Source: Clostridium cavendishii DSM 21758 (GTDB taxonomy: Bacteria > Bacillota > Clostridia > Clostridiales > Clostridiaceae). Taken from it: 6,584 bases of DNA. The stretch lies in assembly GCF_900141845.1 (NCBI RefSeq), contig NZ_FQZB01000034.1, forward strand, positions 1 through 6,584, given 5' to 3'. A program made the position numbers and the translations under genes. This document shows positions 1 to 5,986 of this stretch, piece after piece; the first letter of the stretch is position 1; every line of letters begins with the position of its first letter. The notes beneath the pieces are model-generated. The model was not told the DNA's origin and searched no databases. It was given only the letters and a program-made list of their open reading frames with translations.

Positions 1-41
1 CATGTTCAGCTGACTCATACTAATAGATCGAGGGCTTGACC
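1..41 (+). rRNA. 23S rRNA, 3' end (partial)
   Basis: The first 41 bases contain the conserved last part of 23S rRNA: an ACTCATACTAATAGATCGAG block followed by GGCTTGACC, the usual terminal helix strand in Firmicutes. The gene enters from the left and its body lies outside the window. It is followed in the same direction by 5S rRNA and a tRNA, so this is the tail of an rRNA operon. The exact mature 3' end is placed by similarity and may be off by a few bases. Confidence 0.9.
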
Positions 42-84
42 AAAATAAAAGGTAATTAACAAAAACTAAGATTTATATATGCAA

Positions 85-108
85 TTTTCAGAGAACAAAC
101 TCTGAAAA
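85..108 (+). other. Perfect hairpin in 23S-5S spacer
   Basis: TTTTCAGAG (85-93) and CTCTGAAAA (100-108) form a perfect 9-bp stem with a 6-base loop. It lies in the transcribed spacer between 23S and 5S and is not followed by a long T run, so it looks like a structural or processing element and not a terminator. The role is inferred. Confidence 0.5.
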
Positions 109-139
109 AGGAAACTCAAAAGCTTTGGCTAATGAGTAT

Positions 140-174
140 TATTTCAAAAAGAAATCTAAGATTTCTGTGAAATA
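140..174 (+). other. Long hairpin just upstream of 5S rRNA
   Basis: An outer 7-bp stem (TATTTCA 140-146 with TGAAATA 168-174) encloses an inner 7-bp stem (AGAAATC 150-156 with GATTTCT 160-166) capped by a TAA loop. The structure ends three bases before the predicted 5S 5' end. It could shape the 5S precursor for its maturase (RNase M5 in Firmicutes), but that role is inference. Confidence 0.45.
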
Positions 175-177
175 GCA

Positions 178-294
178 TCTGGTAATGATGCGTAATTTGG
201 TAACACCCGTACCCATTCCGAACACGACGGTTAAGCAAATTACGGCTGATGGTACTGCACGGGAGACTGTGTGGGAGAGTAAGTGGTTGCCAGG
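178..294 (+). rRNA. rrf: 5S rRNA
   Basis: About 117 bases with the expected 5S landmarks: the conserved GGTAACACCCGT and CCATTCCGAACACG blocks, then GATGGTACTGC and GTGTGGGAGAGTA. The ends are set by the terminal helix, in which CTGGTAA at 179-185 pairs with TTGCCAG at 287-293. It is complete and lies between the 23S 3' end and tRNA-Lys, only 7 bases before the tRNA, so it belongs to the same operon transcript. The ends may be off by one or two bases. Confidence 0.95.
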
Positions 295-301
295 TTTGTA
301 T

Positions 302-377
302 GGTTCACTAGCTCAGTCGGTAGAGCACATGACTTTTAATCATGGTGTCCGGGGTTCGATTCCCCGGTGAGCCACCA
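302..377 (+). tRNA. tRNA-Lys (anticodon TTT), CCA encoded
   Basis: A complete 76-base cloverleaf. The acceptor strands GGTTCAC and GTGAGCC pair with one G-T wobble. The D arm contains AGTCGGTA. The anticodon stem CATGA/TCATG encloses loop CTTTTAA, giving anticodon TTT at 335-337, which decodes AAA/AAG lysine codons. The T arm carries TTCGATT. The 3' CCA is genome-encoded at 375-377. It is the last gene of the rRNA operon and is followed at once by a terminator. Confidence 0.97.
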
Positions 378-406
378 AAACCTCTCTTTAAAAGAGAGGT
401 TTTTTT
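378..406 (+). terminator. Intrinsic terminator of the first rRNA operon
   Basis: CCTCTCT (381-387) pairs with AGAGAGG (393-399), and flanking A and T runs extend the stem; a T tract follows from 400. It begins directly after the tRNA CCA end and should stop rRNA transcription before the PTS locus. Confidence 0.9.
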
Positions 407-426
407 ATTTATACTTAATAATAGAT

Positions 427-455
427 TAGACTTTTCTTATATATTTGTATATAAT
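427..455 (+). promoter_or_regulatory. Promoter of the antiterminator gene
   Basis: A -35 box TAGACT (427-432; 4 of 6 to consensus) and a perfect -10 box TATAAT (450-455) are separated by 17 bases. Transcription should start near 462, about 64 bases before the ATG. I see no RAT or terminator in this short leader, so the regulator gene itself does not look antitermination-controlled. Confidence 0.65.
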
Positions 456-525
456 AGCCTTGAGATATTTTAAAGGGTTTTGTGAATGAACAACATGCAT
501 AGATTAATAATTATGGAGGTTTAAT

Positions 526-1383
526 ATGAAGACTATATTAAAAGTTGACTATGTGGTCTTAAAAGTTTTCAATAATAATATAATACTAGCCAATAATAAT
601 GGTAAGGAAAAAATACTTTTTGAAAAAGGAATTGGATTTGGCAAAAAAGTTGGAGAAATAATAAAAAAAGGTACTGAGATAGATAAAATTTTTACAATAG
701 AGAATCAATTTAATGTACAAAATTTTAATGAAATTGTCAGTAAGAATGATGAAAAGTTTTTAGCTCTTTGTGAAGAAATTATATATGATATATCAAATAA
801 ATTAGGGGAAGATTTAAGTGAAAATATTCATATTGGATTAACTGAGCATATATCTTTTGCAATTAAAAGATTAAATAATAATGAAGAAATACAGAATCCG
901 TTTTTAATTGAAATACAAACCTTATATCCACAGGAATTTGAATTAGCAAAAGAGGCTGCAATTAAAATAAAAAATTCAACTGGAGTATTAATGCCAGATG
1001 GTGAAGTTGGATTTATAGCTCTTCATATACATTCTGCTAGGAATAATGGTAAATTATCCAATACTATAAAATATAGTTATATAGGTAATAAGATAACTGA
1101 GTATGTTGAAAAAGAATTAAATATTGTAATAGATAAAACATCCTTGGATTATGCTAGATTTTTAACTCATATGAGATTTGCAATAGAAAGAATAATGAAG
1201 AAATCGTTAATAAAAAATGATTTGCTAAATATTATAAAAGAAAGTTACCCGAAATCATATTTGGTTGCAGAGAAAGTTGCCAAGATATTAGAAAATGAGC
1301 TAGAAGTTAAAGTTGTAGAAGATGAAGTTGCATATATAGCAATGCATATTCAAAGATTTAGAGTATCGGTAGAAAATAATTAA
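526..1383 (+). CDS. glcT: GlcT/LicT-type transcription antiterminator (BglG family)
   Basis: This is a cytoplasmic RNA-binding regulator of PTS genes. Its N-terminal CAT domain (about residues 1-62) carries the family motifs FNNNIILANN and EKGIGFGKK. PRD1 (about 70-175) and PRD2 (about 176-282) follow. The four conserved PRD histidines are visible: H108 (LTEH), H167 (ALHIHSAR), H215 (LTH) and H274 (AMHIQR). In the family the dimer binds a RAT hairpin and prevents an overlapping terminator from forming; the EII phosphorylates a PRD histidine to inactivate it when substrate is absent. PRD1 wording (HIHIGLTEHISFAIKR, NPFLIEIQTLYP) recalls GlcT more than LicT. At 285 residues it is full length. 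The start is supported by GGAGG at 515-519, six bases upstream. Two matching RATs lie downstream, before the EIIA and EIICB genes, and are its probable targets. The symbol reflects best resemblance; the inducer could be GlcNAc as well as glucose. Confidence 0.9.
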   Translation: MKTILKVDYVVLKVFNNNIILANNNGKEKILFEKGIGFGKKVGEIIKKGTEIDKIFTIENQFNVQNFNEIVSKNDEKFLALCEEIIYDISNKLGEDLSENIHIGLTEHISFAIKRLNNNEEIQNPFLIEIQTLYPQEFELAKEAAIKIKNSTGVLMPDGEVGFIALHIHSARNNGKLSNTIKYSYIGNKITEYVEKELNIVIDKTSLDYARFLTHMRFAIERIMKKSLIKNDLLNIIKESYPKSYLVAEKVAKILENELEVKVVEDEVAYIAMHIQRFRVSVENN

Positions 1384-1407
1384 AGCCAGCATTAGCTGGC
1401 TTTAATT
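1381..1407. terminator. Bidirectional terminator between convergent genes
   Basis: TAAAGCCAGC (1381-1390) pairs perfectly with GCTGGCTTTA (1395-1404) around a 4-base ATTA loop. The first three bases are the stop codon of the antiterminator gene. T-rich DNA follows on the plus strand (ATTATTTTATTT), and the minus strand has A/T-rich sequence too, so it probably serves both the antiterminator gene and the EIIA gene, which converge here with 27 bases between them. Confidence 0.8.
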
Positions 1408-1410
1408 ATT

Positions 1411-1890
1411 TTATTTAGCTTTATAAGTTATAATTACATCAGAACCTTCTTTAACTGTTAGTCCAATTTTAGAAGATATTTCCTTAACGGAATCTACATT
1501 TGTTATTAAAACTGGTGTAATAAGAGATAGTCCTTTACTAATAATGAAATCTCTATTTATTTTTATTATAGGAGTACCGGCTTTAACTTGAACACCAGGT
1601 TCTATTAATCTTTCAAAACCTTCTCCTTCTAAAGAAACAGTGTCTATACCAATATGAACTAGCAATTCAACTCCATTTTCAAGTGTCATAGCAAAAGCAT
1701 GATTTGTTTTGAAAACAAGAGATAATTCACCATCTGCTGGAGCAACTATTATATCTCCTGTAGTATCTATGGCAACTCCGTCACCAGCCATTTTTTGAGC
1801 AAAAACTTCATCTGGTACTTGAGATAAATCTATAGTTTTTCCAGATACAGGCGCAACTAATTTTAAATCTTTTTTAAAAAATCCAAACAT
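1411..1890 (-). CDS. crr: PTS EIIA component, glucose/GlcNAc family (Crr-like)
   Basis: A soluble 159-residue phosphocarrier that takes phosphate from HPr and passes it to the EIIB domain of the partner permease. The whole length is one EIIA-Glc domain. H79 in ELLVHIGIDTV is the expected phosphorylated residue, and H64 in TNHAFAM is its conserved active-site partner. APVSGK near residue 13, GDGVAI at 36-41 and GEGFERL at 89-95 are also typical. It lacks the fused IICB domains; those are encoded by the divergent gene starting at 2307, so the pair looks like a NagE transporter split in two. GGAG at 1897-1900 supports the start, but this site is held in a hairpin. The leader contains a RAT and terminator, so expression should depend on the antiterminator. 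Single-domain EIIAs of this family often also serve other EIICB proteins. From memory, a divergent IICB/IIA pair in C. beijerinckii was named nagE/nagF; I use the generic symbol. Confidence 0.93.
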   Translation of the reverse strand: MFGFFKKDLKLVAPVSGKTIDLSQVPDEVFAQKMAGDGVAIDTTGDIIVAPADGELSLVFKTNHAFAMTLENGVELLVHIGIDTVSLEGEGFERLIEPGVQVKAGTPIIKINRDFIISKGLSLITPVLITNVDSVKEISSKIGLTVKEGSDVIITYKAK

Positions 1891-1896
1891 AACTTA

Positions 1897-1923
1897 CTCC
1901 TAATATTAATTTGAATATTAGGA
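1897..1923 (-). promoter_or_regulatory. Hairpin masking the EIIA Shine-Dalgarno
   Basis: On the minus strand TCCTAATATT (1923 to 1914) pairs perfectly with AATATTAGGA (1907 to 1898) around a 6-base loop. The 3' arm holds four of the five bases of the AGGAG ribosome binding site (1901 to 1897), and the 5' arm acts as an anti-Shine-Dalgarno. The ATG follows seven bases after the hairpin. This could limit translation of EIIA. The pairing is seen directly; a regulatory role is inferred, and the stem is mostly A-T. Confidence 0.5.
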
Positions 1924-1970
1924 AATTCACATCCTTTCATTTCAATTTACATAAATATTTAAAGGTTATC

Positions 1971-2004
1971 AAAAAAAAAAGCATAAGTTATTAAAAACTT
2001 ATGC
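1971..2004 (-). terminator. Leader terminator of the EIIA gene
   Basis: Reading the minus strand, GCATAAGTT (2004 to 1996) pairs with AACTTATGC (1989 to 1981) around a 6-base loop and is followed by ten consecutive T residues (1980 to 1971). It sits about 80 bases before the EIIA start codon, inside the leader. Its 5' arm is shared with the 3' side of the RAT, so RAT folding and termination exclude each other. Confidence 0.88.
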
Positions 2005-2025
2005 CTGATTTAACAGTAACACGTT
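1996..2025 (-). promoter_or_regulatory. RAT antiterminator of the EIIA leader (GlcT target)
   Basis: On the minus strand, 2025 to 1996, the order is: lower stem strand AAC, internal loop GTGTTA, upper stem CTG, loop TTAAAT, upper stem CAG, internal loop GCATAA, lower stem GTT. This is the architecture of GlcT-bound RATs, and from memory it closely resembles the Bacillus subtilis ptsG RAT. Its last nine bases are the 5' arm of the leader terminator. The predicted transcription start is near 2026, so the RAT may begin almost at the first nucleotide of the RNA. Confidence 0.85.
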
Positions 2026-2032
2026 AAGACAA

Positions 2033-2062
2033 ATTATACAATAACATTAAAAGAGTTGTCAA
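2033..2062 (-). promoter_or_regulatory. Promoter of the EIIA gene
   Basis: On the minus strand a perfect -35 box TTGACA (2062 to 2057) and a perfect -10 box TATAAT (2038 to 2033) are separated by 18 bases. Transcription should start near 2026-2027 and run at once into the RAT. Confidence 0.8.
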
Positions 2063-2101
2063 TATTCAGCAAATGTTTACAAGAAAAAATAAAAAAATTA
2101 T

Positions 2102-2116
2102 TTGTAACCGTTGACA
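2102..2116 (+). promoter_or_regulatory. cre-like site (CcpA operator) over the -35 box
   Basis: TTGTAACCGTTGACA matches every fixed position of the catabolite-responsive element consensus WTGNAANCGNWNNCW. Its last six bases are the -35 box of the EIICB promoter, so bound CcpA would block that promoter. The same site lies about 75-90 bases upstream of the EIIA start. Degenerate matches arise by chance, so binding is not certain. Confidence 0.6.
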
Positions 2117-2139
2117 AAATTCGCGATTTTTTATATAAT
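2111..2139 (+). promoter_or_regulatory. Promoter of the EIICB gene
   Basis: A perfect -35 box TTGACA (2111-2116), 17-base spacer and perfect -10 box TATAAT (2134-2139). Transcription should start near 2146, about 20 bases before the RAT. Such a strong core promoter fits a gene controlled mainly after initiation. Confidence 0.88.
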
Positions 2140-2166
2140 CAAAACATAAATTGAATACATAAATAA

Positions 2167-2200
2167 AGCGTGTAACCGAGTTAAATTTTGGGCATTAGCT
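2167..2200 (+). promoter_or_regulatory. RAT antiterminator of the EIICB leader (GlcT target)
   Basis: Elements in order: lower stem AGC (2167-2169), internal loop GTGTAA, upper stem CCGA (2176-2179), loop 2180-2187, upper stem TTGG (2188-2191, one G-T pair), internal loop GCATTA, lower stem GCT (2198-2200). It has the same fold as the RAT in the EIIA leader: the internal loops differ at one base each while both stems differ by compensating changes. Its last four bases are shared with the following terminator stem. Confidence 0.8.
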
Positions 2201-2242
2201 GAAAAGGATATGTTATTACATTATACCTTTTCAGCTTTTTTT
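2197..2242 (+). terminator. Leader terminator of the EIICB gene
   Basis: AGCTGAAAAGG (2197-2207) pairs perfectly over 11 bp with CCTTTTCAGCT (2226-2236), and ATGT/ACAT can extend the stem inside the loop. A run of T residues (2236-2242) follows. It lies 64 bases before the EIICB start and overlaps the RAT, making it the alternative structure relieved by the antiterminator. Confidence 0.9.
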
Positions 2243-2306
2243 ATTGGGTTCAATTTAAATTTTTAGCACTTATATTTTTTAAAATTAAAAAGGAGGAATT
2301 ATAATT

Positions 2307-3746
2307 ATGATGAAATTTTTTCAAAAATTAGGAAAATCATTAATGCTTCCAGTGGCGTGCTTACCTGTTGCTAGTATCCTGATGGGTATTGGTTATTGGA
2401 TGGACCCTACTGGTTGGGGTGCAAATAGTGTTTTAGCTGCATTCTTAATAAAAGCAGGTGGAGCATTAATTGACAATATGGGTATATTATTCGCAATAGG
2501 TGTAGCGGTAGGTATGTCTGATGATAGTGAAGGGACTGCTGGACTTGCAGGGCTTGTTTCATGGCTTGTGATTACAACATTGTTATCTACAAAGTCAGTA
2601 GCAATATTTAAGGGAATTAAGGAAGCTGATGTTGCAGCGGCATATAGTAAAACGCAAACACAATTTATAGGTATATTAGCAGGTTTAATTGGAGCTAGTT
2701 GCTATAATAGATTTAAGGGAACTAAACTTCCAGATGCGTTATCATTTTTTAGTGGAAGAAGAAGCGTTGCTATAGTTACAGCAGCATTATCTCTTGTGGC
2801 TTCAGGAATATTATTCTTTGTATGGCCTGTTGTTTATGCAGGATTGGTATCATTTGGTAAGGCAATTATTTCTACAGGAGCTGTAGGTGCAGGTATATAT
2901 GCATTCTTTAATAGATTATTAATACCGACAGGTTTACATCATGCTCTTAACTCAGTATTCTGGTTTGATGTTGCAGGAATAAATGATTTAGGAAATTTCT
3001 GGAGTGGAAAAGGAACTCTTGGTCAAACAGGAATGTATATGACTGGATTCTTCCCAGTAATGATGTTTGGATTACCAGCAGGAGCTTTAGCTATGTATCA
3101 CACAGCTAAAGATAAAAAGAAAAAGGTTGTTTATGGATTATTATTAGCAGGTTCAATTTCTGCATTCTTTACAGGAGTTACTGAACCATTAGAATTCGCA
3201 TTTATGTTCTTAGCACCAGGATTATATGTAGTTCATGCATTATTAACAGGTATTTCAGCAACAGTATGTGCAATGTTACCAGTAAGAGCGGGATTTAACT
3301 TTAGTGCAGGATTTGTAGATTGGTTTTTAAGCTTTAAAGCACCAATGGCTCAAAATCCATTATGGTTAATTCCAATAGGTTTAGTAGTTGCTGTTATATA
3401 CTATGTTGTATTCCGTTTTGCAATCACAAAATTCAACTTAAAGACTCCAGGTAGAGAAGAAGATGATGATGATGAAGAAATGCACGTAGAACTTAAAAAT
3501 AACGATTTTACAGCAATAGCTTCTGTAATATTAGAGGGTGTTGGTGGAAAAGAAAACATAACTTCTATAGATAATTGTGTAACAAGGTTACGTTTAGAAA
3601 TAAAAGATCAAGCAAAGGTTAATGAAAAGAAAATTAAATCTGCGGGTGTTTCTGGGGTAATAAGACCAGGAAAGACTAGTTTACAAGTTGTTGTGGGTCC
3701 ACAGGTACAGTTTGTAGCAGATGAATTCAAAAAATTATGTAGATAA
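2307..3746 (+). CDS. nagE: PTS EIICB permease, GlcNAc/glucose family (NagE-like)
   Basis: A membrane transporter that imports and phosphorylates a sugar, probably N-acetylglucosamine and/or glucose. EIIC spans about residues 1-380 with roughly ten hydrophobic segments. It shows IPTGLHHALN (206-215) and GVTEPLEFAF (290-299), the conserved substrate-site motifs. After an acidic linker (EEDDDDEE, 384-391), EIIB occupies about 398-479, with the phosphorylated Cys at 424 in DNCVTRLRL. Several stretches resemble E. coli NagE as I recall it: KLPDALSFFSGRR, TGFFPVMMFGLPAGALAMY and LKTPGRE before the linker. The 479 residues match the IICB part of NagE; no IIA domain is fused, and the divergent EIIA gene should supply it. 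The start is supported by AGGAGG at 2291-2296; a second ATG follows immediately at 2310, so the true start could be either. Expression is controlled by the RAT/terminator upstream and possibly by CcpA. ptsG is the alternative name if glucose is the main substrate. Confidence 0.93.
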   Translation: MMKFFQKLGKSLMLPVACLPVASILMGIGYWMDPTGWGANSVLAAFLIKAGGALIDNMGILFAIGVAVGMSDDSEGTAGLAGLVSWLVITTLLSTKSVAIFKGIKEADVAAAYSKTQTQFIGILAGLIGASCYNRFKGTKLPDALSFFSGRRSVAIVTAALSLVASGILFFVWPVVYAGLVSFGKAIISTGAVGAGIYAFFNRLLIPTGLHHALNSVFWFDVAGINDLGNFWSGKGTLGQTGMYMTGFFPVMMFGLPAGALAMYHTAKDKKKKVVYGLLLAGSISAFFTGVTEPLEFAFMFLAPGLYVVHALLTGISATVCAMLPVRAGFNFSAGFVDWFLSFKAPMAQNPLWLIPIGLVVAVIYYVVFRFAITKFNLKTPGREEDDDDEEMHVELKNNDFTAIASVILEGVGGKENITSIDNCVTRLRLEIKDQAKVNEKKIKSAGVSGVIRPGKTSLQVVVGPQVQFVADEFKKLCR

Positions 3747-3752
3747 GGTCAA

Positions 3753-3784
3753 AAAAAGTGGTTTCTATCCTGAAACCACTTTTT
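3753..3784. terminator. Bidirectional terminator after the EIICB gene
   Basis: AAAAAGTGGTTTC (3753-3765) pairs perfectly over 13 bp with GAAACCACTTTTT (3772-3784) around loop TATCCT. T-rich sequence follows on the plus strand, and the A run at 3751-3757 gives a T run on the minus strand. It begins seven bases after the EIICB stop codon and can also stop asparagine synthetase transcripts arriving from the right. Confidence 0.9.
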
Positions 3785-3868
3785 ATTTATAATATTATAA
3801 TCTGAAATCATGTATATAGGGTTCTTGGTTTGAAAGTTAATTTGCACATTTCATTGAATTAAGATAAA

Positions 3869-3926
3869 CCAACAATAGTTTTTATAAACAAATTAAAAAC
3901 TTCAAATTAAAATCATATATTGTTGG
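3869..3926. repeat. Inverted repeat in the gap between convergent genes
   Basis: CCAACAATA (3869-3877) and TATTGTTGG (3918-3926) are perfect 9-bp inverted repeats separated by 40 A/T-rich bases; TAAA/TTTA can lengthen the stem past a two-base bulge. It lies 51 bases beyond the asparagine synthetase stop. The T run on either side is weak, so it may be a poor terminator, an mRNA 3'-end stabiliser, or chance. Apart from this and the preceding terminator, 3785-3976 shows nothing recognisable. Confidence 0.3.
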
Positions 3927-3976
3927 CGTTTATTTGTTTTAAATCTTATCAATTAAGGTTTAACTAGCACAATACG

Positions 3977-5818
3977 TTAAATTAATAAATTTATATTATA
4001 TTCTTCTAACCAAATATTTACTTGTATCAGATAAGCAATTAACTGAGGACCTGTCATTAATTGTCCAAACCATGGTGTTTTATAAGAAGTACCTTTAGTA
4101 TCTATTATATTTTGCACATTTTGTTTATTTATAATATTCAATATTGGCGATGTCTTAGAATTTATTATGGAATTTAAGGTTTTGCAAACTGTATCTGTAT
4201 ATATAGGATTAAAGGTTTTAGGATAAGGACTTTTTTTCCTATAAATAATATCTTTAGGAAGTATACCTTTTAATGAATTTCTTAAAAGACCTTTTTCACG
4301 ACCGTTAACAAATTTTATATTCGGAGGTATATTAAAAGCATAATCAACTAGTCTAATATCTGCAAAAGGAACTCTAACTTCTAAACTATTTGACATACTC
4401 ATTCTATCTTTTCTATTTAATAAATTAACCATAAACCATTTTATATTTAAATAGAACAATTCACGCATTCTGTAAGTTAATTTATCTTCGCCGATTTGGT
4501 GTGGTACTTCAGAGATGCTTTTTTTATAGTAATAGTCTATATTTTCTTGAATATTGATATTGCTTAAGGAGTCGTTTAAAATATGATATCTATCTTTTGC
4601 AAATCTAGACCATGGAAAGGTATCAGAGTATATCATAGATTCATCAGTATACCATGGATAACCTCCAAAAAGTTCATCTGCACATTCGCCAGATAATGCA
4701 ATTACAAAATCATTAGATATTTCTTTACACGCTAAATACAAAGAAGAGTCTATATCAGCCATACCTGGTAAGTCTCTGGAAATTACAGCTTGCTTTAAAT
4801 AATTGGCTAAATCAATGTTATTTATTAAGATAGTTTTATGATTACTTTTTATAAAGTCAACCATTTTTTTTGTCCAATACTCATCAGAATCAGGTTGAAA
4901 CATAGATGATTCAAAGTAATTAGTGTTATCTTCATATTCTATAGAATAGGTAGTTAACTTTTTATTAGATTTTTTAAATTCATTACTTACAATTGCAGAA
5001 ATTGCACTAGAATCTAGTCCGCCTGATAGAAATGTACAAAGAGGTACATCACCTACTAGTTGTCTGCAAATAGAATCTGATACTAAAAATTTTAAATGCT
5101 CCTCAGCTTGTTCTATAGTTTCATTAAAATCATAGACCTTTAGTTTCCAATATTCTTTTAATTGTATTGAAGATTTAGATATTATAGCACAGTGCCCAGG
5201 TGGTATTTCATTTATATCTTTAAATATTGCATTACCAGGACTAGTTGCAGGACCTAAAGCAAATAATTCGGATAATCCTGTTTTATCTACTGTGGTACTT
5301 ATATACGGATGTTTTAATAGTGTTTTAATTTCAGAACCGAAAATAAAAGAAGAGTTTTTTATAGAATAAAATAATGGTTTTATACCTAATGGGTCTCTAG
5401 CTAGTATCAATTTCTGTTCATACTCATCAAAAATACAAAATGCAAAAATACCATTTAGTTTTTCTAAAAAAGATTCTTTCCAATATATATAAGAGGTAAG
5501 AAGTATTTCTGTATCAGAATAACCTTCAAATTTAAAGCCTTTAGATATAAGTTCTTTTCTTAAATCTTCAGTATTATATAATTCACCATTATAAACAATA
5601 GTATATTTTTTATTAGATAGTATTTTTGTCATAGGTTGTATACCACCACTAGGATCTACTACTATCAATCTTCTATGGCCTAACATTATATTTTGGGTTA
5701 TATAGTAACCATAGCTATCCGGACCACGTAATTTTAATGAGTCTGTCATATCTTTTAAAATTTTAGAATTATTAGATATATTATTGTTAAAGTCTATCCA
5801 ACCACAAATTCCGCACAT
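3977..5818 (-). CDS. asnB: Asparagine synthetase (glutamine-hydrolysing), AsnB/AsnO type
   Basis: This cytoplasmic enzyme makes asparagine from aspartate, ATP and glutamine. The N-terminal class II glutaminase domain (about 1-210) begins MCGICGW, so C2 is the nucleophile after Met removal; RGPDS (31-35), GHRRL (47-51), YNGELYN (76-82) and GYSDTE (99-104) form its glutamine site. The synthetase domain (about 235-600) has the ATP-pyrophosphatase P-loop SGGLDSS (265-271), SGECADELFGGY (376-387) and the late EVRVPF (480-485) and YRKKSPYPKT (526-535) motifs. No key residue is missing. Its 613 residues and the SPYPKT-type C terminus resemble Bacillus AsnO. AGGAG (minus strand, 5832 to 5828), nine bases upstream, supports the start. 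It stands alone, convergent with the EIICB gene and divergent from the second rRNA operon. I found no asparagine T-box in its leader, and no sign of association with natural-product or sporulation genes in this window. Confidence 0.95.
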   Translation of the reverse strand: MCGICGWIDFNNNISNNSKILKDMTDSLKLRGPDSYGYYITQNIMLGHRRLIVVDPSGGIQPMTKILSNKKYTIVYNGELYNTEDLRKELISKGFKFEGYSDTEILLTSYIYWKESFLEKLNGIFAFCIFDEYEQKLILARDPLGIKPLFYSIKNSSFIFGSEIKTLLKHPYISTTVDKTGLSELFALGPATSPGNAIFKDINEIPPGHCAIISKSSIQLKEYWKLKVYDFNETIEQAEEHLKFLVSDSICRQLVGDVPLCTFLSGGLDSSAISAIVSNEFKKSNKKLTTYSIEYEDNTNYFESSMFQPDSDEYWTKKMVDFIKSNHKTILINNIDLANYLKQAVISRDLPGMADIDSSLYLACKEISNDFVIALSGECADELFGGYPWYTDESMIYSDTFPWSRFAKDRYHILNDSLSNINIQENIDYYYKKSISEVPHQIGEDKLTYRMRELFYLNIKWFMVNLLNRKDRMSMSNSLEVRVPFADIRLVDYAFNIPPNIKFVNGREKGLLRNSLKGILPKDIIYRKKSPYPKTFNPIYTDTVCKTLNSIINSKTSPILNIINKQNVQNIIDTKGTSYKTPWFGQLMTGPQLIAYLIQVNIWLEEYNINLLI

Positions 5819-5852
5819 TATAATTAACTCCTTGTAATAAATAAAGTAATAT

Positions 5853-5881
5853 TATATATTTTATGCAATTTAAATAATCAA
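5853..5881 (-). promoter_or_regulatory. Possible promoter of asnB
   Basis: On the minus strand TTGATT (5881 to 5876) lies 17 bases before TATATA (5858 to 5853), or 19 before TATAAT (5856 to 5851). A start near 5846 would leave a leader under 30 bases. The surrounding DNA is so A/T-rich that chance matches are likely. Confidence 0.4.
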
Positions 5882-5904
5882 AGTTACTTATTACTTTAGA
5901 ATAG

Positions 5905-5932
5905 TTGTTAATTAAAATTTTCAAAATATAAT
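5905..5932 (+). promoter_or_regulatory. Candidate upstream promoter of the second rRNA operon
   Basis: TTGTTA (5905-5910), a 16-base spacer and a perfect TATAAT (5927-5932). It lies about 360 bases before the 16S start, divergent from asnB. Multiple tandem promoters are usual for rRNA operons, but A/T-rich DNA makes this call moderate. Confidence 0.5.
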
Positions 5933-5956
5933 TACCCAGGTGTATCGCTATAAATA

Positions 5957-5986
5957 AAATGAAGAAAAATGGAGAAAAATGAAGAA
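5957..5986 (+). repeat. Three tandem A-tract decamers
   Basis: Three direct copies of the 10-base unit AAAATGAAGA, the middle one with G in place of one A (AAAATGGAGA). The A-tracts recur every 10 bases, in phase with the helix, which favours intrinsic bending. They lie downstream of the first and upstream of the later rRNA promoter candidates. Confidence 0.55.

Noticed and set aside
185..370. A 61-codon plus-strand open frame starting inside the 5S gene
   Set aside because: It runs through 5S rRNA and tRNA-Lys, both of which are clear RNA genes, and has no sensible ribosome binding site.
1971..1980. Run of ten A residues as a simple repeat or sequencing artefact
   Set aside because: Read on the minus strand it is the T tract of the EIIA leader terminator, which explains it.
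2103..2178. TGTAACCG occurring twice (2103-2110 and 2171-2178) as a duplicated operator
   Set aside because: The first copy is explained by the cre-like site and the second by the RAT loop and stem; an 8-base match this short is probably coincidence.
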